Part shown: piece by piece, positions 1 to 8,916 of the stretch
Position numbering within the stretch: position 1 is the stretch's first letter
Layout: each line of letters opens with the position of its first letter
Assembly (NCBI RefSeq): GCF_002929805.1
Contig: NZ_PJJM01000082.1
Span: 1-64,000 of the forward strand
Reading direction: 5' to 3'
Source: Cryobacterium sp. Y50
GTDB taxonomy: Bacteria > Actinomycetota > Actinomycetes > Actinomycetales > Microbacteriaceae
DNA: 64,000 nucleotides
Translations under genes and position numbers: made by a program
The notes under the pieces: model-generated
Told to the model about the DNA's origin: nothing
The model's input: only the letters and a program-made list of their open reading frames with translations
The model's database searches: none

Positions 1-76
1 CAGCTCAGTCTTTGGGCGTCCAGTTCGCGACATGACTCATCATAACACTTAACCAATGAATTTACGACGCAAGACA

Positions 77-1456
77 CTAGCCGAAGAAGTTGATCGGCTT
101 GACGATGTCAGCGTAGATCAGCAGCAGACTCATGCCGCCGAGCAGAATGATGACCACGAGGGTGAGCGGCATGAGCTTGGCCATGTCGACCGGCCCTGGG
201 TCTGGCCGTTCGAAGAGCTTTGCGAAGAATCGACGGATGCCTTCCCACAGCGCGCCGACCACGTGGCCGCCGTCCAGCGGAAGCAGGGGCACCAGGTTGA
301 ACACGAACAGGGCGATATTGAGGGATCCGAGCAGGCCGAGCATGCTCGCGACCTTGTCGGCGACCGGAATGGTGTCGATGCTGGCGAGCTCGCCGGCCAC
401 TCGGCCGACGCCGACCACGCTGATCGGGCCGTTTAGGTCACGCTCCCCCGGCCCGAACGCCGCGTTGGCCACGGCCACGAGCCGGTCGGGCAGGTTGAGA
501 ATCAGGTGAGCAACATTGGCAATGTTGTCGCCGACCATGGGCAGCACGGCGGTTGCTGGCTGAGGCACCATTTCGGCGGCTGCTCCGATGCCGACGAACC
601 CGACCTCCTCGGTGACCGCGGTGCCGGAGGCCTCCGTTTTGATTTCGTTTTCGTCGGTATAGACGTAGCGTTCGGTCAATTTGGGGGCCAGCGAGAGGTC
701 AAGCTCGGCACCGTCACGTTCGACCACGACCGCGACGGTGCGCCCGGCTGAAGCACGAATTATGTCAGTGGACTGTTCCCAGGTCGAGATGGCGGTTCCG
801 CCGATGCTGACCAGGCGGTCACCCGGTTGCAGGCCGGCGGCGGCTCCGGGTGAGGCTTCGTCGCTTGCCGTGCAGGTCTGGCGATCGCTCGATGCTGGCA
901 GCACGCACTCGCTCACGCTGCCGACGGTGGTGCTGATCTGCGGGGAGCCGAATCCCATCAGTAGAATCGAGAACATAACGATCGCGATGAGCAGGTTCAT
1001 GGTCGGCCCGCCGAGCATGATGATCACACGCTGGTAGACCGGCAGCTGGTAGAAGGCGCGGTGGTCTTCACCCTCGCCGATGGTCTCGGCACTCGCCTCG
1101 CGGGCGTCGTCGGCCAGGGTCGACAGGGCGCTCATCTTCTTCTCCGGCGTGCCCTCCTGCACCATTTGATCGAAGAACCCGGTAGTCGTGCTCCGCGGCG
1201 CTCCACCCTTCTTCGACGGCGGGAACATACCGATCATGGCGATATAGCCGCCCATGGGGATGGCCTTGACTCCGTACTCGGTTTCGCCCTTGGTGCGCGA
1301 CCAGAGTGTCGGGCCGAAGCCGATCATGTACTGGGTGACCTTGACGCCAAACAGCTTTGCGGGCACCAGATGGCCGATTTCATGCAGGCCAATAGAGAGG
1401 GCGAGGCCAACGACGACAATGGCGACGCCCAGTATGAACAGCAGTACGGTTTCCAC
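77..1456 (-). CDS. rseP: RIP site-2 metalloprotease (RseP family)
   Basis: This 459-residue membrane zinc protease should cleave transmembrane anti-sigma factors or other membrane substrates within the bilayer. The first membrane helix carries the M50 zinc motif HEIGH near residue 25. A PDZ domain follows around residues 195-260, with the ligand-groove-like GDRLVSIGG. The C-terminal membrane segment has the second metal-ligand motif LLPLDGGH near residue 395. The GTG start is chosen because a TACTCT box lies six bases upstream and no Shine-Dalgarno sequence is visible, which suggests a leaderless mRNA. In many bacteria dxr and rseP are adjacent; here a kinase and a lipoprotein gene lie between them. 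Family assignment is secure; the substrate is unknown. Confidence 0.95.
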   Translation of the reverse strand: METVLLFILGVAIVVVGLALSIGLHEIGHLVPAKLFGVKVTQYMIGFGPTLWSRTKGETEYGVKAIPMGGYIAMIGMFPPSKKGGAPRSTTTGFFDQMVQEGTPEKKMSALSTLADDAREASAETIGEGEDHRAFYQLPVYQRVIIMLGGPTMNLLIAIVMFSILLMGFGSPQISTTVGSVSECVLPASSDRQTCTASDEASPGAAAGLQPGDRLVSIGGTAISTWEQSTDIIRASAGRTVAVVVERDGAELDLSLAPKLTERYVYTDENEIKTEASGTAVTEEVGFVGIGAAAEMVPQPATAVLPMVGDNIANVAHLILNLPDRLVAVANAAFGPGERDLNGPISVVGVGRVAGELASIDTIPVADKVASMLGLLGSLNIALFVFNLVPLLPLDGGHVVGALWEGIRRFFAKLFERPDPGPVDMAKLMPLTLVVIILLGGMSLLLIYADIVKPINFFG

Positions 1457-1462
1457 TGTCGT

Positions 1463-1468
1463 AGAGTA
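1463..1468 (-). promoter_or_regulatory. -10 box of rseP (leaderless type)
   Basis: TACTCT on the minus strand is followed by exactly six bases (ACGACA) and then the GTG start of rseP, so transcription would begin at the start codon. Confidence 0.5.
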
Positions 1469-1566
1469 ACCGCATCAAGCTGCAAAGCGGCTGGTTATGC
1501 CGACCAACCTCCCCCAGGAGGGGACGCATGTGGTTGGCTAGAGGTCGGACGCACTAGGAGGTCCCC

Positions 1567-2847
1567 TTGTCTCACGAAACCATGCCTACGCAGAAGCTTC
1601 CAGCACCCGCTCCAGCCGTGCCGCCGACTCTCGGCCCCGTCGGCAGTCTATTGGCCGACCGTTTCAGCATCGAGAATCTGATCGGCACCGGGGGGATGGC
1701 ATCCGTTTATCGGGCCACCGACACCGCCTTGGGCCGTACCGTCGCCGTCAAGCTGTTTCGTGCCGACGGCGGTGGCACTGAGCCCGAACGCCAGAGCGGC
1801 GAGATCGCCCTGCTCGCGAGTCTGAACCATTTCGCGCTGGTCACCCTGTTCGATGCCGGAACTACCACGGTCGACGGCGCTCCGCGCACCTTCATCGTGA
1901 TGGAACTCGTCGACGGCCCCGACCTGCGCACCCGTATCGAAGACGGCCCGGTGCCGAGCGTCGACGTGGCCGGCATGGGCGCCGACCTCGCCGAGGCGCT
2001 GCACTACGTGCACGAGCGGGGCATCATCCACCGGGATGTCAAGCCGGCCAACGTGCTACTGGCACCCTCCGGTTTTCCGGGCCGCGGCATGCACGCCAAG
2101 CTCGCCGACTTCGGCATCGCCAGGCTGCTCGACGAAACCAGGCTGACGGCGACCGGGTCGCTGCTTGGCACCGCCAGCTATCTCAGCCCGGAGCAGGCGC
2201 TCGGTGGCGCTATCGGTGCGCCAACGGATGTCTACTCGCTCGGCCTGGTGCTGCTCGAATGCCTCACCGGAATGCGCGCCTATCCCGGTACCGCCGTGGA
2301 ATCGGCCATGGCCCGGTTGCAGCGTCAGCCGGAGATCCCAAGCGCTCTCGGCACTGAATGGACCGAAGTTCTGCGCACGATGACCGCCCGCGACCCCGCC
2401 GACCGCCCCACTGCTGCCGAGGCCGCCGAGGTGCTACGTGCGCTCGCCGCCGGCAGCAGCAGCACGGATGTACCTACCGTGCTGCTGCTGCCGGCGGTAC
2501 CGGCTGCCGCGCCCGACCCCACCCTGGTACTACCGGCCGTGACTCCCGCAGCCACCTTGCTACTGCCGGCCGATGCGGCTCCGACCGAGATTCTGAAAGC
2601 GGATGCTCCCGCCAGCGTTCCAGCCGCCAACACTGCGGCGGCGCGCCCGGCCAAGCCGCGCCGCCCGGCGCACCGGCGAATGCTGGCCGTGGTCGTAAGT
2701 GGACTCCTCCTCATCGCCCTCGCCGTCGTAGCTCTGTTCCTGCTCAACCCGGCCGAGGCACCCGCCGTGCTGCCACCGAGCTACCCGACCGTCGACGGCA
2801 CGCTCGGCACCCACCTTCAGGAGCTTCAGGAAAGCGTGAACCCATGA
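1567..2847 (+). CDS. Membrane-anchored serine/threonine protein kinase (PknB-like)
   Basis: This 426-residue Hanks-type kinase has a complete catalytic domain at about residues 30-285. It shows the glycine loop GTGGMASVY, the ATP-binding lysine in AVKLF, the catalytic HRDVKPANVLL and the DFG motif in DFGIAR. An Ala/Pro-rich linker follows, then one membrane helix near residues 375-395 (VVVSGLLLIALAVVALFLL) and only about 30 extracellular residues, so there are no PASTA repeats. The TTG start is supported by a strong AGGAGG five bases upstream. The stop codon overlaps the start of the downstream lipoprotein gene (ATGA), implying co-translation and probably a shared extracytoplasmic function. 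A PP2C phosphatase and an FHA protein elsewhere in the window are candidate partners. Confidence 0.93.
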   Translation: MSHETMPTQKLPAPAPAVPPTLGPVGSLLADRFSIENLIGTGGMASVYRATDTALGRTVAVKLFRADGGGTEPERQSGEIALLASLNHFALVTLFDAGTTTVDGAPRTFIVMELVDGPDLRTRIEDGPVPSVDVAGMGADLAEALHYVHERGIIHRDVKPANVLLAPSGFPGRGMHAKLADFGIARLLDETRLTATGSLLGTASYLSPEQALGGAIGAPTDVYSLGLVLLECLTGMRAYPGTAVESAMARLQRQPEIPSALGTEWTEVLRTMTARDPADRPTAAEAAEVLRALAAGSSSTDVPTVLLLPAVPAAAPDPTLVLPAVTPAATLLLPADAAPTEILKADAPASVPAANTAAARPAKPRRPAHRRMLAVVVSGLLLIALAVVALFLLNPAEAPAVLPPSYPTVDGTLGTHLQELQESVNP

Positions 2848-3311
2848 ATCGACGCAAGCGATTGACCCTCGTTCTGGCCGTCGGGCTGCTACTGCCGCTG
2901 TCCGGTTGCACGGCCGACCCGGTCGACCTGCAGGCCGCCACGGCCGCGAATTTGCAGACAGAGATTCTGGCGATCACCGAGGCTTCCGCCGCCGGCGACT
3001 TCAGCAACGCCCAGTCGCTGCTCACCGCTTTACAGGCGAATCTGCGCACGGCGGCTGCTTCCGGCCAGGTCAGCACCGAGCGCTCAGCGTCGATTCAGTC
3101 CGCGATCAATTCGGTGCGCGGCGACTTGACCGTTGAGATCGATGCCGCTGTGGTTGCCGCCGAGGCGGCAGCTCAGGCAGCAGCGGAGGCTGCAGCTGCT
3201 GCCCAGCAGCAGAACGACGAAAATGCTAAGGATCGCGCCGAGCAGGCCAAGGAAAACGCGGAAAACGCCAAGAAAGACGCTGAGAAAGCTAAAGAAGACC
3301 GCGACGACTGA
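2844..3311 (+). CDS. Coiled-coil lipoprotein coupled to the kinase
   Basis: The 155-residue product begins with a lipoprotein signal peptide ending in the lipobox LSGC near residue 20, so it should be anchored on the outer face of the membrane. The middle is alanine-rich. The last 60 residues are extremely Ala/Lys/Glu-rich with heptad-like repeats (AEQAKENAENAKKDAEKAKE), predicting a long charged helix or coiled coil. I do not recognise a family. The start codon overlaps the kinase stop by four bases, so the two are almost certainly one transcription and translation unit. By position it could be a sensor or cell-wall-facing partner of the kinase; that role is inference only. Confidence 0.75.
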   Translation: MNRRKRLTLVLAVGLLLPLSGCTADPVDLQAATAANLQTEILAITEASAAGDFSNAQSLLTALQANLRTAAASGQVSTERSASIQSAINSVRGDLTVEIDAAVVAAEAAAQAAAEAAAAAQQQNDENAKDRAEQAKENAENAKKDAEKAKEDRDD

Positions 3312-3319
3312 CCGGCGCG

Positions 3320-4402
3320 TTACTGAACTGCGATGAGCTTGTCGGCGGCGGTACGCGCCCAGCGTTCGGCCTCGGCCAGCGACTCCCGGCTGAGCTCGCC
3401 GCCCTGTTCGTGGGATTCGACCACGCGCAGCACCGTGTCGATGATATCGAGAAAGCCGATGCGTCCGGCGTGAAAAGCTGCCACGGCCTGCTCATTGGCC
3501 GCGTTGAACACCGCGGGATAGGTGCCGCCCTTGCGGCCGACCCTCTTGGCCAGCTCGACCGCCGGAAAAGCGGCATCGTCGAGCGGTTCGAAGGTCCAGC
3601 TATGCGGCACGGTCCAGTCGATCGGGGCGCCGACGGCGGCGACCCGGTTCGGCCAATCCAGCCCAAGCGAAATCGGCAGCCGCATGTCCGGGGGCGAGGC
3701 CTGAGCGATCGTCGAACCATCGACGAATTCAACCATGGAATGCACCACGGATTGCGGGTGTACGACGGCGTCGATGCGGTCGTACTCCACGTCGAACAGC
3801 AGGTGCGCTTCGATGATTTCTAAGCCCTTGTTGACCAGGGTCGCCGAGTTCGTGGTCACCACAAGCCCCATGTTCCAGGTCGGGTGTGCGAGCGCCTGCG
3901 CCGGGGTCACTCGAGCGAGCTCGTCCAAACTGAAACCGCGAAAGGGCCCACCGGATGCCGTCAGCACGAGCCGACGCACCTCACCCTGGGTCCCCGCGAG
4001 TAACGCCTGCGCGATCGCCGAATGTTCGGAGTCCACCGGCACGATCTGCCCCGGCGCAGCAAGACTCTTCACGAGGTCGCCGCCGACAATCAGCGACTCC
4101 TTGTTGGCCAGGGCCAGGGTGCGCCCGGCCTTCAGCGCGGCCAGGGTCGGACCGAGGCCGACCGAGCCGGTGATGCCATTCAGCACAACATCGGCGTCGA
4201 CGTCCCGAACGAGCTGCTCGGCCTCGTCTGCGCCAAGCGCGGTGTCGTCGACAGCGAAGTCAGCCGCCTGCTGCTCAAGCAATTCGCGATTGCGCCCGGC
4301 CGACAGACCCACCACCTCGAACCGCTCTGGGTTGGCGCGAACGACGTCCAGGGCCTGGGTTCCGATCGAGCCAGTAGACCCGAGAATGATAACTCTGCGC
4401 AT
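3320..4402 (-). CDS. dxr: 1-deoxy-D-xylulose 5-phosphate reductoisomerase
   Basis: Dxr catalyses the committed step of the MEP isoprenoid pathway, converting DXP to 2-C-methyl-D-erythritol 4-phosphate with NADPH in the cytoplasm. The 360-residue protein starts with the NADPH-binding motif [13 protein letters not shown]. It contains the catalytic metal-site stretch [10 protein letters not shown], then the flexible-loop region HPTWNMG and the family-typical [16 protein letters not shown]. Length fits the family. A TAGCAT box six bases before the ATG indicates leaderless expression; the GGAGGT immediately abutting the ATG is too close to act as a normal ribosome binding site. The gene is divergent from plsC, and the predicted -35 regions of the two overlap. 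Confidence 0.97.
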   Translation of the reverse strand: MRRVIILGSTGSIGTQALDVVRANPERFEVVGLSAGRNRELLEQQAADFAVDDTALGADEAEQLVRDVDADVVLNGITGSVGLGPTLAALKAGRTLALANKESLIVGGDLVKSLAAPGQIVPVDSEHSAIAQALLAGTQGEVRRLVLTASGGPFRGFSLDELARVTPAQALAHPTWNMGLVVTTNSATLVNKGLEIIEAHLLFDVEYDRIDAVVHPQSVVHSMVEFVDGSTIAQASPPDMRLPISLGLDWPNRVAAVGAPIDWTVPHSWTFEPLDDAAFPAVELAKRVGRKGGTYPAVFNAANEQAVAAFHAGRIGFLDIIDTVLRVVESHEQGGELSRESLAEAERWARTAADKLIAVQ

Positions 4403-4408
4403 ACCTCC

Positions 4409-4414
4409 ATGCTA
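4409..4414 (-). promoter_or_regulatory. -10 box of dxr (leaderless type)
   Basis: TAGCAT on the minus strand lies exactly six bases (GGAGGT) upstream of the dxr ATG. Confidence 0.5.
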
Positions 4415-4457
4415 GGTGCCGGGCGCGGCGTATGTTCGATGCTGGCCAGTCTTGGCG

Positions 4458-4463
4458 TAGTGT
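4458..4463 (+). promoter_or_regulatory. -10 box of plsC (leaderless type)
   Basis: TAGTGT is followed by six bases (CAACGG) and the GTG start. A weak -35 candidate, TTCGAT, lies 17 bases further upstream at 4435-4440. Confidence 0.5.
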
Positions 4464-4469
4464 CAACGG

Positions 4470-5297
4470 GTGACTGGTGCCGATGCAGAACTCAAAGACA
4501 ACGCTAAAACCATCACGATCGACACTTCAGAGCCAGTCGCCCCTGACGATGTGCAGGACGAACCGGAGCGGGTCAAGCGCCCGGGATTCGTCTATTTTCT
4601 CGGTTATGGCATCATGGCGCCCGTCGCTCGAATCGTTTTTCGACCGAATATCGTGGGCCGCGAGAACATCCCGGCGACCGGCCGTGTCATTCTCGCGAGC
4701 AACCACCTCTCGTTCATCGACAGCATCGTCATTCCGCTTGTCGCCACCCGCCGCGTGCAGTTTCTGGCGAAATCGACCTACTTCACCGGAACCGGTTTCA
4801 ACGGCTGGGTGTCCCGCACCTTCTTCACCGCGATCGGCGCCATCGGAGTGGAACGCGGAGCCGGACAGGCCGCGCAGGTCGCGCTCGACGCCGGCCGCTG
4901 CGTGCTCGACGCCGAGGGCGCCTTCGCTATTTACCCGGAGGGAACCCGCTCCCTCGACGGACGCCTCTACAAGGGCCGCACCGGCGTCGCCTGGCTGGCA
5001 CTCGCCACCGGAGCCGTCGTCGTTCCGGTCGGACTGATCGGTACCCAGGAGATTCAGCCGGTCGGTACCAAGGTGCCCCGCATCCGCAAGGTCACCGTCA
5101 CCTTCGGCGAACCGCTCGACCTCGGCCACCACGGCCCGGCCACCTCCGGCAAGGCCCGCCGGCAGGCAACGGATGAGATCATGGCGGCTATTCATCAGCT
5201 GTCCGGTCAGGAATTGGCCAACGCCTACAACGAATCCCCGCCGGTCGGCACCCTAAATCGCCTCGCTCACCGGGTGTTTCCGCGCGAACGCCTATAG
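4470..5297 (+). CDS. plsC: 1-acyl-sn-glycerol-3-phosphate acyltransferase
   Basis: This 275-residue membrane-associated acyltransferase should transfer an acyl chain to lysophosphatidate (or a related acceptor) in phospholipid synthesis. It has the catalytic HX4D motif in SNHLSFIDS near residue 77 and the acceptor-binding block YPEGTRS near residue 153, in the usual spacing. The first 45 residues are charged and probably disordered. GTG is the start because no in-frame ATG precedes the conserved part and a TAGTGT box sits six bases upstream. The gene stands alone, divergent from dxr. The exact acyl acceptor cannot be told from sequence. Confidence 0.92.
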   Translation: MTGADAELKDNAKTITIDTSEPVAPDDVQDEPERVKRPGFVYFLGYGIMAPVARIVFRPNIVGRENIPATGRVILASNHLSFIDSIVIPLVATRRVQFLAKSTYFTGTGFNGWVSRTFFTAIGAIGVERGAGQAAQVALDAGRCVLDAEGAFAIYPEGTRSLDGRLYKGRTGVAWLALATGAVVVPVGLIGTQEIQPVGTKVPRIRKVTVTFGEPLDLGHHGPATSGKARRQATDEIMAAIHQLSGQELANAYNESPPVGTLNRLAHRVFPRERL

Positions 5298-5326
5298 CGG
5301 CGGTCTGCCTGACGCGCTGACGGTCA

Positions 5327-5332
5327 TAGGCT
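5327..5332 (+). promoter_or_regulatory. -10 box of first gabT (leaderless type)
   Basis: TAGGCT is followed by six bases (GGATGA) and the ATG start of the transaminase gene. Confidence 0.5.
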
Positions 5333-5338
5333 GGATGA

Positions 5339-6685
5339 ATGACTGCAACGTATTCGGTGCCCCAGCAACGCAAACTCGTGACGGCTCTTCCCGGCCCCAA
5401 GTCGGTTGAACTTCAGGCCAGGCGTGAGAAGACGGTCGCCCGCGGCGCCGGAACCCTCGCCAACATCTACATGGATCACGGCGCTGGGGCCATTCTGGTC
5501 GACGTCGACGGTAACCAGATCATCGACCTCGGCTGCGGTATCGGCGTGACCACGATCGGTCATGCGCATCCGGATGTCGCGGCGGCAGCATCCGCTCAGG
5601 CAGCGAAGTTGACCCACACCCTATTCACTGTGACGCCGTACGAGAACTATGTGGCCGTGGCTGAGAAGCTCGCCGACATCACTCCCGGCGACTTTGAGAA
5701 GCACTCGATTCTGGTCAACACCGGCGCAGAGGCCGTGGAGAACGCGGTGAAGATCGCCCGCAAGTTCACCGGTCGCCGCGCCATCGTGGCACTCGACCAC
5801 GCCTTCCACGGACGCACCAACCTAACCATGGCGATGACGTACCGGCCCTGGCCGGAACGGGCCGGCATGGGCCCGTTCCCCGGAGAAATCTACAGTGTGC
5901 CGACGAGTTACCCGTTCCGCGATGGCCTGAGCGGGCTCGAAGCGGCCGAGAAGACCATCGATTACATCACGACCCACATCGGCGCGACCGAGATCGCGGC
6001 GTTCTTCGTCGAGCCGATCCAGGGCGACGGTGGCATCGTCATTCCCGCGCCCGGTTACTTCAAGCGCATTCGCGAATTCTGCACCGAGAACGGCATCGTC
6101 TTCGTGGCCGATGAGATTCAGGCTGGCCTGGCCCGCACCGGGGTCTGGTACTCGATCGAGCACCACGACGTCGTGCCCGACCTGGTCACCACGGCCAAGG
6201 GCATCGCCGGCGGCTTTCCGCTCGCCGCCGTCACGGGACGTGCCGACATCATGGATTCAGTGCAGCCCGGCGGCATCGGCGGCACCTTCGGCGGCAACCC
6301 GGTCTCGACCGCAGCCGCCCTCACGGTGTTTAACCTGATCGAGCGCGACAACCTGCTCGACGAAGCGAAACGCGTCGAGGCCGCGCTCTGGGCGCGCATC
6401 GGCGACTGGGCGCAGAAGTTCTCCATCGTTGGCGAGGTGCGCGGCAAGGGCGCCATGTTCGGCGTCGAGCTCGTGCACCCCGGCACCAAGAAGCCGTACC
6501 CCGAGGCGCTCACCGCCGTGATCAAGCACGCCACGACGAACGGCGTCATCGCGCTGGATGCCGGAAGCTGGGATTCCGTGCTGCGCATCATGCCGAGTGT
6601 CGTGATCTCCGACGAGCTCATCGACGACGCGGCGACCGTGCTCGAAGAGGCTATCACCGCCCTGGTCGCCGCCTACCCCGCGTAA
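5339..6685 (+). CDS. gabT: 4-aminobutyrate transaminase (copy 1)
   Basis: This 448-residue class III PLP aminotransferase should convert GABA plus 2-oxoglutarate to succinate semialdehyde plus glutamate. The cofactor-binding elements are all present: NTGAEAVENAVKIAR near residue 125, the aspartate in VADEIQAGLARTG near residue 255, and the PLP lysine in TTAKGIAGGFPLAAV near residue 285. It shares most of its N-terminal block (TYSV..R..VTA.PGP; GAILVDVDGNQ) with the second copy at 9978, but the two have clearly diverged. It is monocistronic, with a leaderless-type start. It is followed by a strong palindromic element that may end its transcript. Substrate preference between GABA and 5-aminovalerate is not resolvable. 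Confidence 0.92.
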   Translation: MTATYSVPQQRKLVTALPGPKSVELQARREKTVARGAGTLANIYMDHGAGAILVDVDGNQIIDLGCGIGVTTIGHAHPDVAAAASAQAAKLTHTLFTVTPYENYVAVAEKLADITPGDFEKHSILVNTGAEAVENAVKIARKFTGRRAIVALDHAFHGRTNLTMAMTYRPWPERAGMGPFPGEIYSVPTSYPFRDGLSGLEAAEKTIDYITTHIGATEIAAFFVEPIQGDGGIVIPAPGYFKRIREFCTENGIVFVADEIQAGLARTGVWYSIEHHDVVPDLVTTAKGIAGGFPLAAVTGRADIMDSVQPGGIGGTFGGNPVSTAAALTVFNLIERDNLLDEAKRVEAALWARIGDWAQKFSIVGEVRGKGAMFGVELVHPGTKKPYPEALTAVIKHATTNGVIALDAGSWDSVLRIMPSVVISDELIDDAATVLEEAITALVAAYPA

Positions 6686-6709
6686 CCCGAGGCCGCGTCC
6701 CGCCCCCTC

Positions 6710-6790
6710 GCCGAGCCGTGAGTTTCGGCCAGCGAGCCGTGAGTGTGAGGCCAGTTCAACGCTGAAATGGCCTCAAACCCCCGGCTCGGC
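6710..6790. repeat. Composite palindromic intergenic repeat (REP-like)
   Basis: Three copies of a 22-23-base unit lie here: a direct copy at 6710-6731 (GCCGAGCCGTGAGTTTC plus GGCCA), a direct copy at 6732-6753, and an inverted copy at 6768-6790. Copies two and three form a hairpin: GAGCCG (6734-6739) pairs with CGGCTC (6782-6787), TGAGGCCA (6746-6753) with TGGCCTCA (6768-6775), and TTCA (6755-6758) with TGAA (6763-6766) around an ACGC loop. It lies between convergent gabT and a lipoprotein gene, so it could also act as a bidirectional terminator, although no U-tract follows. Confidence 0.7.
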
Positions 6791-6802
6791 GACGGGTAAC
6801 TA

Positions 6803-7609
6803 CTACAGCGGTGGGCTCGTCACTATGCGCGTCGTACACCCCAGCTCGCCAGGCTCGATCCAGGCACGATCGAAGCCCCAAAATTCCACGACGCCGTCCG
6901 CACCGCGCACCGCGACGATGCACTCGCGTTCGCCCGGAACACCGACGGCGGCGAGGAACTCGCCATCTACGACAGCAGTGTCGACGGTCATGAAGTCCTC
7001 GTGGAACGCCGCTTCCACGTCGTACTGGAGGCTCCCGCTCGACGCGGCACCGAGAACCGCCGCGAGCACGGCCTCGGCGTCGTCGGGTAAGGCCGGGAGC
7101 GGCGCCGCGGTCGGGGTCGTGATAGCAGGGTTGTCCGGGCAGTTGATGCCCTTTCGCGTGACCGGATGCGGCAGACGAAAGACCTCGTAGCGAAAACATT
7201 TCGTGGCGCTGCCCTCGCCGTACGAGGAATCGCCGATCCCGCCCGCATTCTTCTGCTCCACATCTACCCGGATGCGCACTTCGATGCGGGCGCCGGACTC
7301 GTCACCAGAGCTCCCGCTCCAGGCGAGTGTGTCCGCGTAGACCGTGGATCCGCGGGCGCCTGCCGCGGAATTCAGCGGAGTGATGTAGGTGGCCGCAAAC
7401 CACTCCGCATCGCGTACCCGCGACACCGGCGAGTCCAGGTCGTCGGTGAGCTCCGCAGCGATGTGGTCGACCATGTCGGCAGCGACGCTCTCACCGGTAG
7501 CGCAGCCGGTCAGTGCAAGCACTGCAACGGTCGCCGCAGCACCCGCGCCAAGCCATCGTGTTCGCGCAACCGACAGATTGCGCGGCCCTCTGGCGGTGTT
7601 TCGACTCAT
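6803..7609 (-). CDS. Lipoprotein of unknown function
   Basis: This 268-residue secreted protein has an arginine-rich N-terminus, a hydrophobic signal segment and the lipobox LTGC near residue 35, so it should be a membrane-anchored surface lipoprotein. The rest has no domain I recognise. Several cysteines (in KCFRYEVF, GINCPDN, RECIVAV and LGCTTRI) could form disulphides outside the cell. The ATG is preceded by GAGGGGGAACC, a good ribosome binding site. It is convergent with gabT and about 160 bases upstream of the HAAS gene terminus on the same strand. No role is assigned. Confidence 0.75.
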   Translation of the reverse strand: MSRNTARGPRNLSVARTRWLGAGAAATVAVLALTGCATGESVAADMVDHIAAELTDDLDSPVSRVRDAEWFAATYITPLNSAAGARGSTVYADTLAWSGSSGDESGARIEVRIRVDVEQKNAGGIGDSSYGEGSATKCFRYEVFRLPHPVTRKGINCPDNPAITTPTAAPLPALPDDAEAVLAAVLGAASSGSLQYDVEAAFHEDFMTVDTAVVDGEFLAAVGVPGERECIVAVRGADGVVEFWGFDRAWIEPGELGCTTRIVTSPPL

Positions 7610-7773
7610 GGTTCCCCCTCGTGCTACCTTAACCCGTGCAATCCTTCGGGTCGAGGTTCGCGCCTACCCCGCGTAGTCGCCCGCGGCAACCCAGTCGGTG
7701 ATGTCAAGAGACTAGGGCGGCGGCAGGTCGAGTGCAGACGGGCTGATGACGGTCGGCACGTCGGACGGGCGCG

Positions 7774-8916
7774 TCATTGTTCGGCCACTGGCGCACCGAG
7801 TACTCTCGGTTCCGGCGATAGCGTGGGCGCGGGTGACGGCGTCGGCGACGGCGTGGGCGTAGGCGTGGGCGATGGCTCCCCCGCCGCCGGCACCACGATG
7901 AGCGGCCGGACCTGGGCGAACGGGAACGGCGACGGCGCGGCATCCGCTTGGTAAGCCTGCCCGAGATAGTCGTAGGTGGAGTCGACATCCGCTGACCTCA
8001 CCAGACGCAGCGGGTACACGTTCCAGCCGCTGCCGCCCGGCACTAACAGGCTCGGCACCACTATGTCCTGCTCGCCGGTCGCATCAAGAAGTTGGGGCAG
8101 GTAGTGCGTATTGGCCGGGTCGTTGACCACGTTGAGCGCGCGGCCGTCTTGGTCGAACAGCTGCACGTCGGTGAGTGGCTGGCCGTCGGCGTCGTAGGCG
8201 AACACGTTGGTCACTTCCTGGCCGTTCTGCATCAGTCCCGGCATGCTGTACGGGTCGTACTCCACATACCCGCCGGCCTGCGCATTCGCCGCCTGGTGCG
8301 CCGTAAGAATAAGCACCCACGGCAGCGCCAGGACCGCGCACACGCTGACCACGGTGCGAAAGCGCGGCAGCCAGCGCCAGGGCAGCCATCGGCTGCGCCC
8401 CCATTGCACGCTCAGAACCACGAAGGTCCCGAGCGCGAGAGCGCGCACCGGGTTGGTCGGCATGGTGCCGATCGCGCCGCCCACAAAGATCTCCGCGACC
8501 GCGTAGACCACCCAGCCGCGCAACACCCACCACAGCGGGCGCAAGACGAGCAGAAAGTCGAGGACCGCTGCACCGGCCGCAGTCGAGCGGATGCACCGAG
8601 TCACGTTCACCCGAATGCCTCCGACCCGAATTCGCAGCCGGCGCAGCCCCGACACCCGAACGGTGGGTGCCGTTCCCCGCACGGGGAGCCCGGCCGCGCT
8701 GCGCAGCTCGTCGGCGTAGGCGACCGGATCGCCGAGGTCGAAGTCTGGCGCATCGGCAGGGGCGCCGGCATCATCGAAGTCAGCGGCCTGCTCGGTCAGG
8801 TCGGCTTCAAGGCCGTCGGTGAGGTCATCGATTTCATCAGCCGGAAGGTCGCTCAGGGCCGCCCGCACTGCCAAGGCGAAGTCGTGAATGGAATGGGTGG
8901 TGGCGGTTTGGCTCAT
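7774..8916 (-). CDS. HAAS-domain membrane protein paired with PadR
   Basis: The 380-residue product begins with a HAAS (DUF1700-type) helical signalling domain at residues 1-65 (LAVRAALSDLPADEIDDLTD). A linker and about four membrane segments follow between residues 110 and 215, then an extracytoplasmic domain of about 140 residues. The tail is a Pro/Thr/Ser repeat (PSPTPTPTPSPTPSP). HAAS proteins are typically encoded directly after a PadR regulator, and here the start overlaps the upstream PadR stop by four bases. The function of such proteins is poorly known; a membrane sensor or transporter partner whose level is set by PadR is the usual suggestion. A shorter module of the same kind occurs at 22194-23041. 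Confidence 0.8.
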   Translation of the reverse strand: MSQTATTHSIHDFALAVRAALSDLPADEIDDLTDGLEADLTEQAADFDDAGAPADAPDFDLGDPVAYADELRSAAGLPVRGTAPTVRVSGLRRLRIRVGGIRVNVTRCIRSTAAGAAVLDFLLVLRPLWWVLRGWVVYAVAEIFVGGAIGTMPTNPVRALALGTFVVLSVQWGRSRWLPWRWLPRFRTVVSVCAVLALPWVLILTAHQAANAQAGGYVEYDPYSMPGLMQNGQEVTNVFAYDADGQPLTDVQLFDQDGRALNVVNDPANTHYLPQLLDATGEQDIVVPSLLVPGGSGWNVYPLRLVRSADVDSTYDYLGQAYQADAAPSPFPFAQVRPLIVVPAAGEPSPTPTPTPSPTPSPAPTLSPEPRVLGAPVAEQ

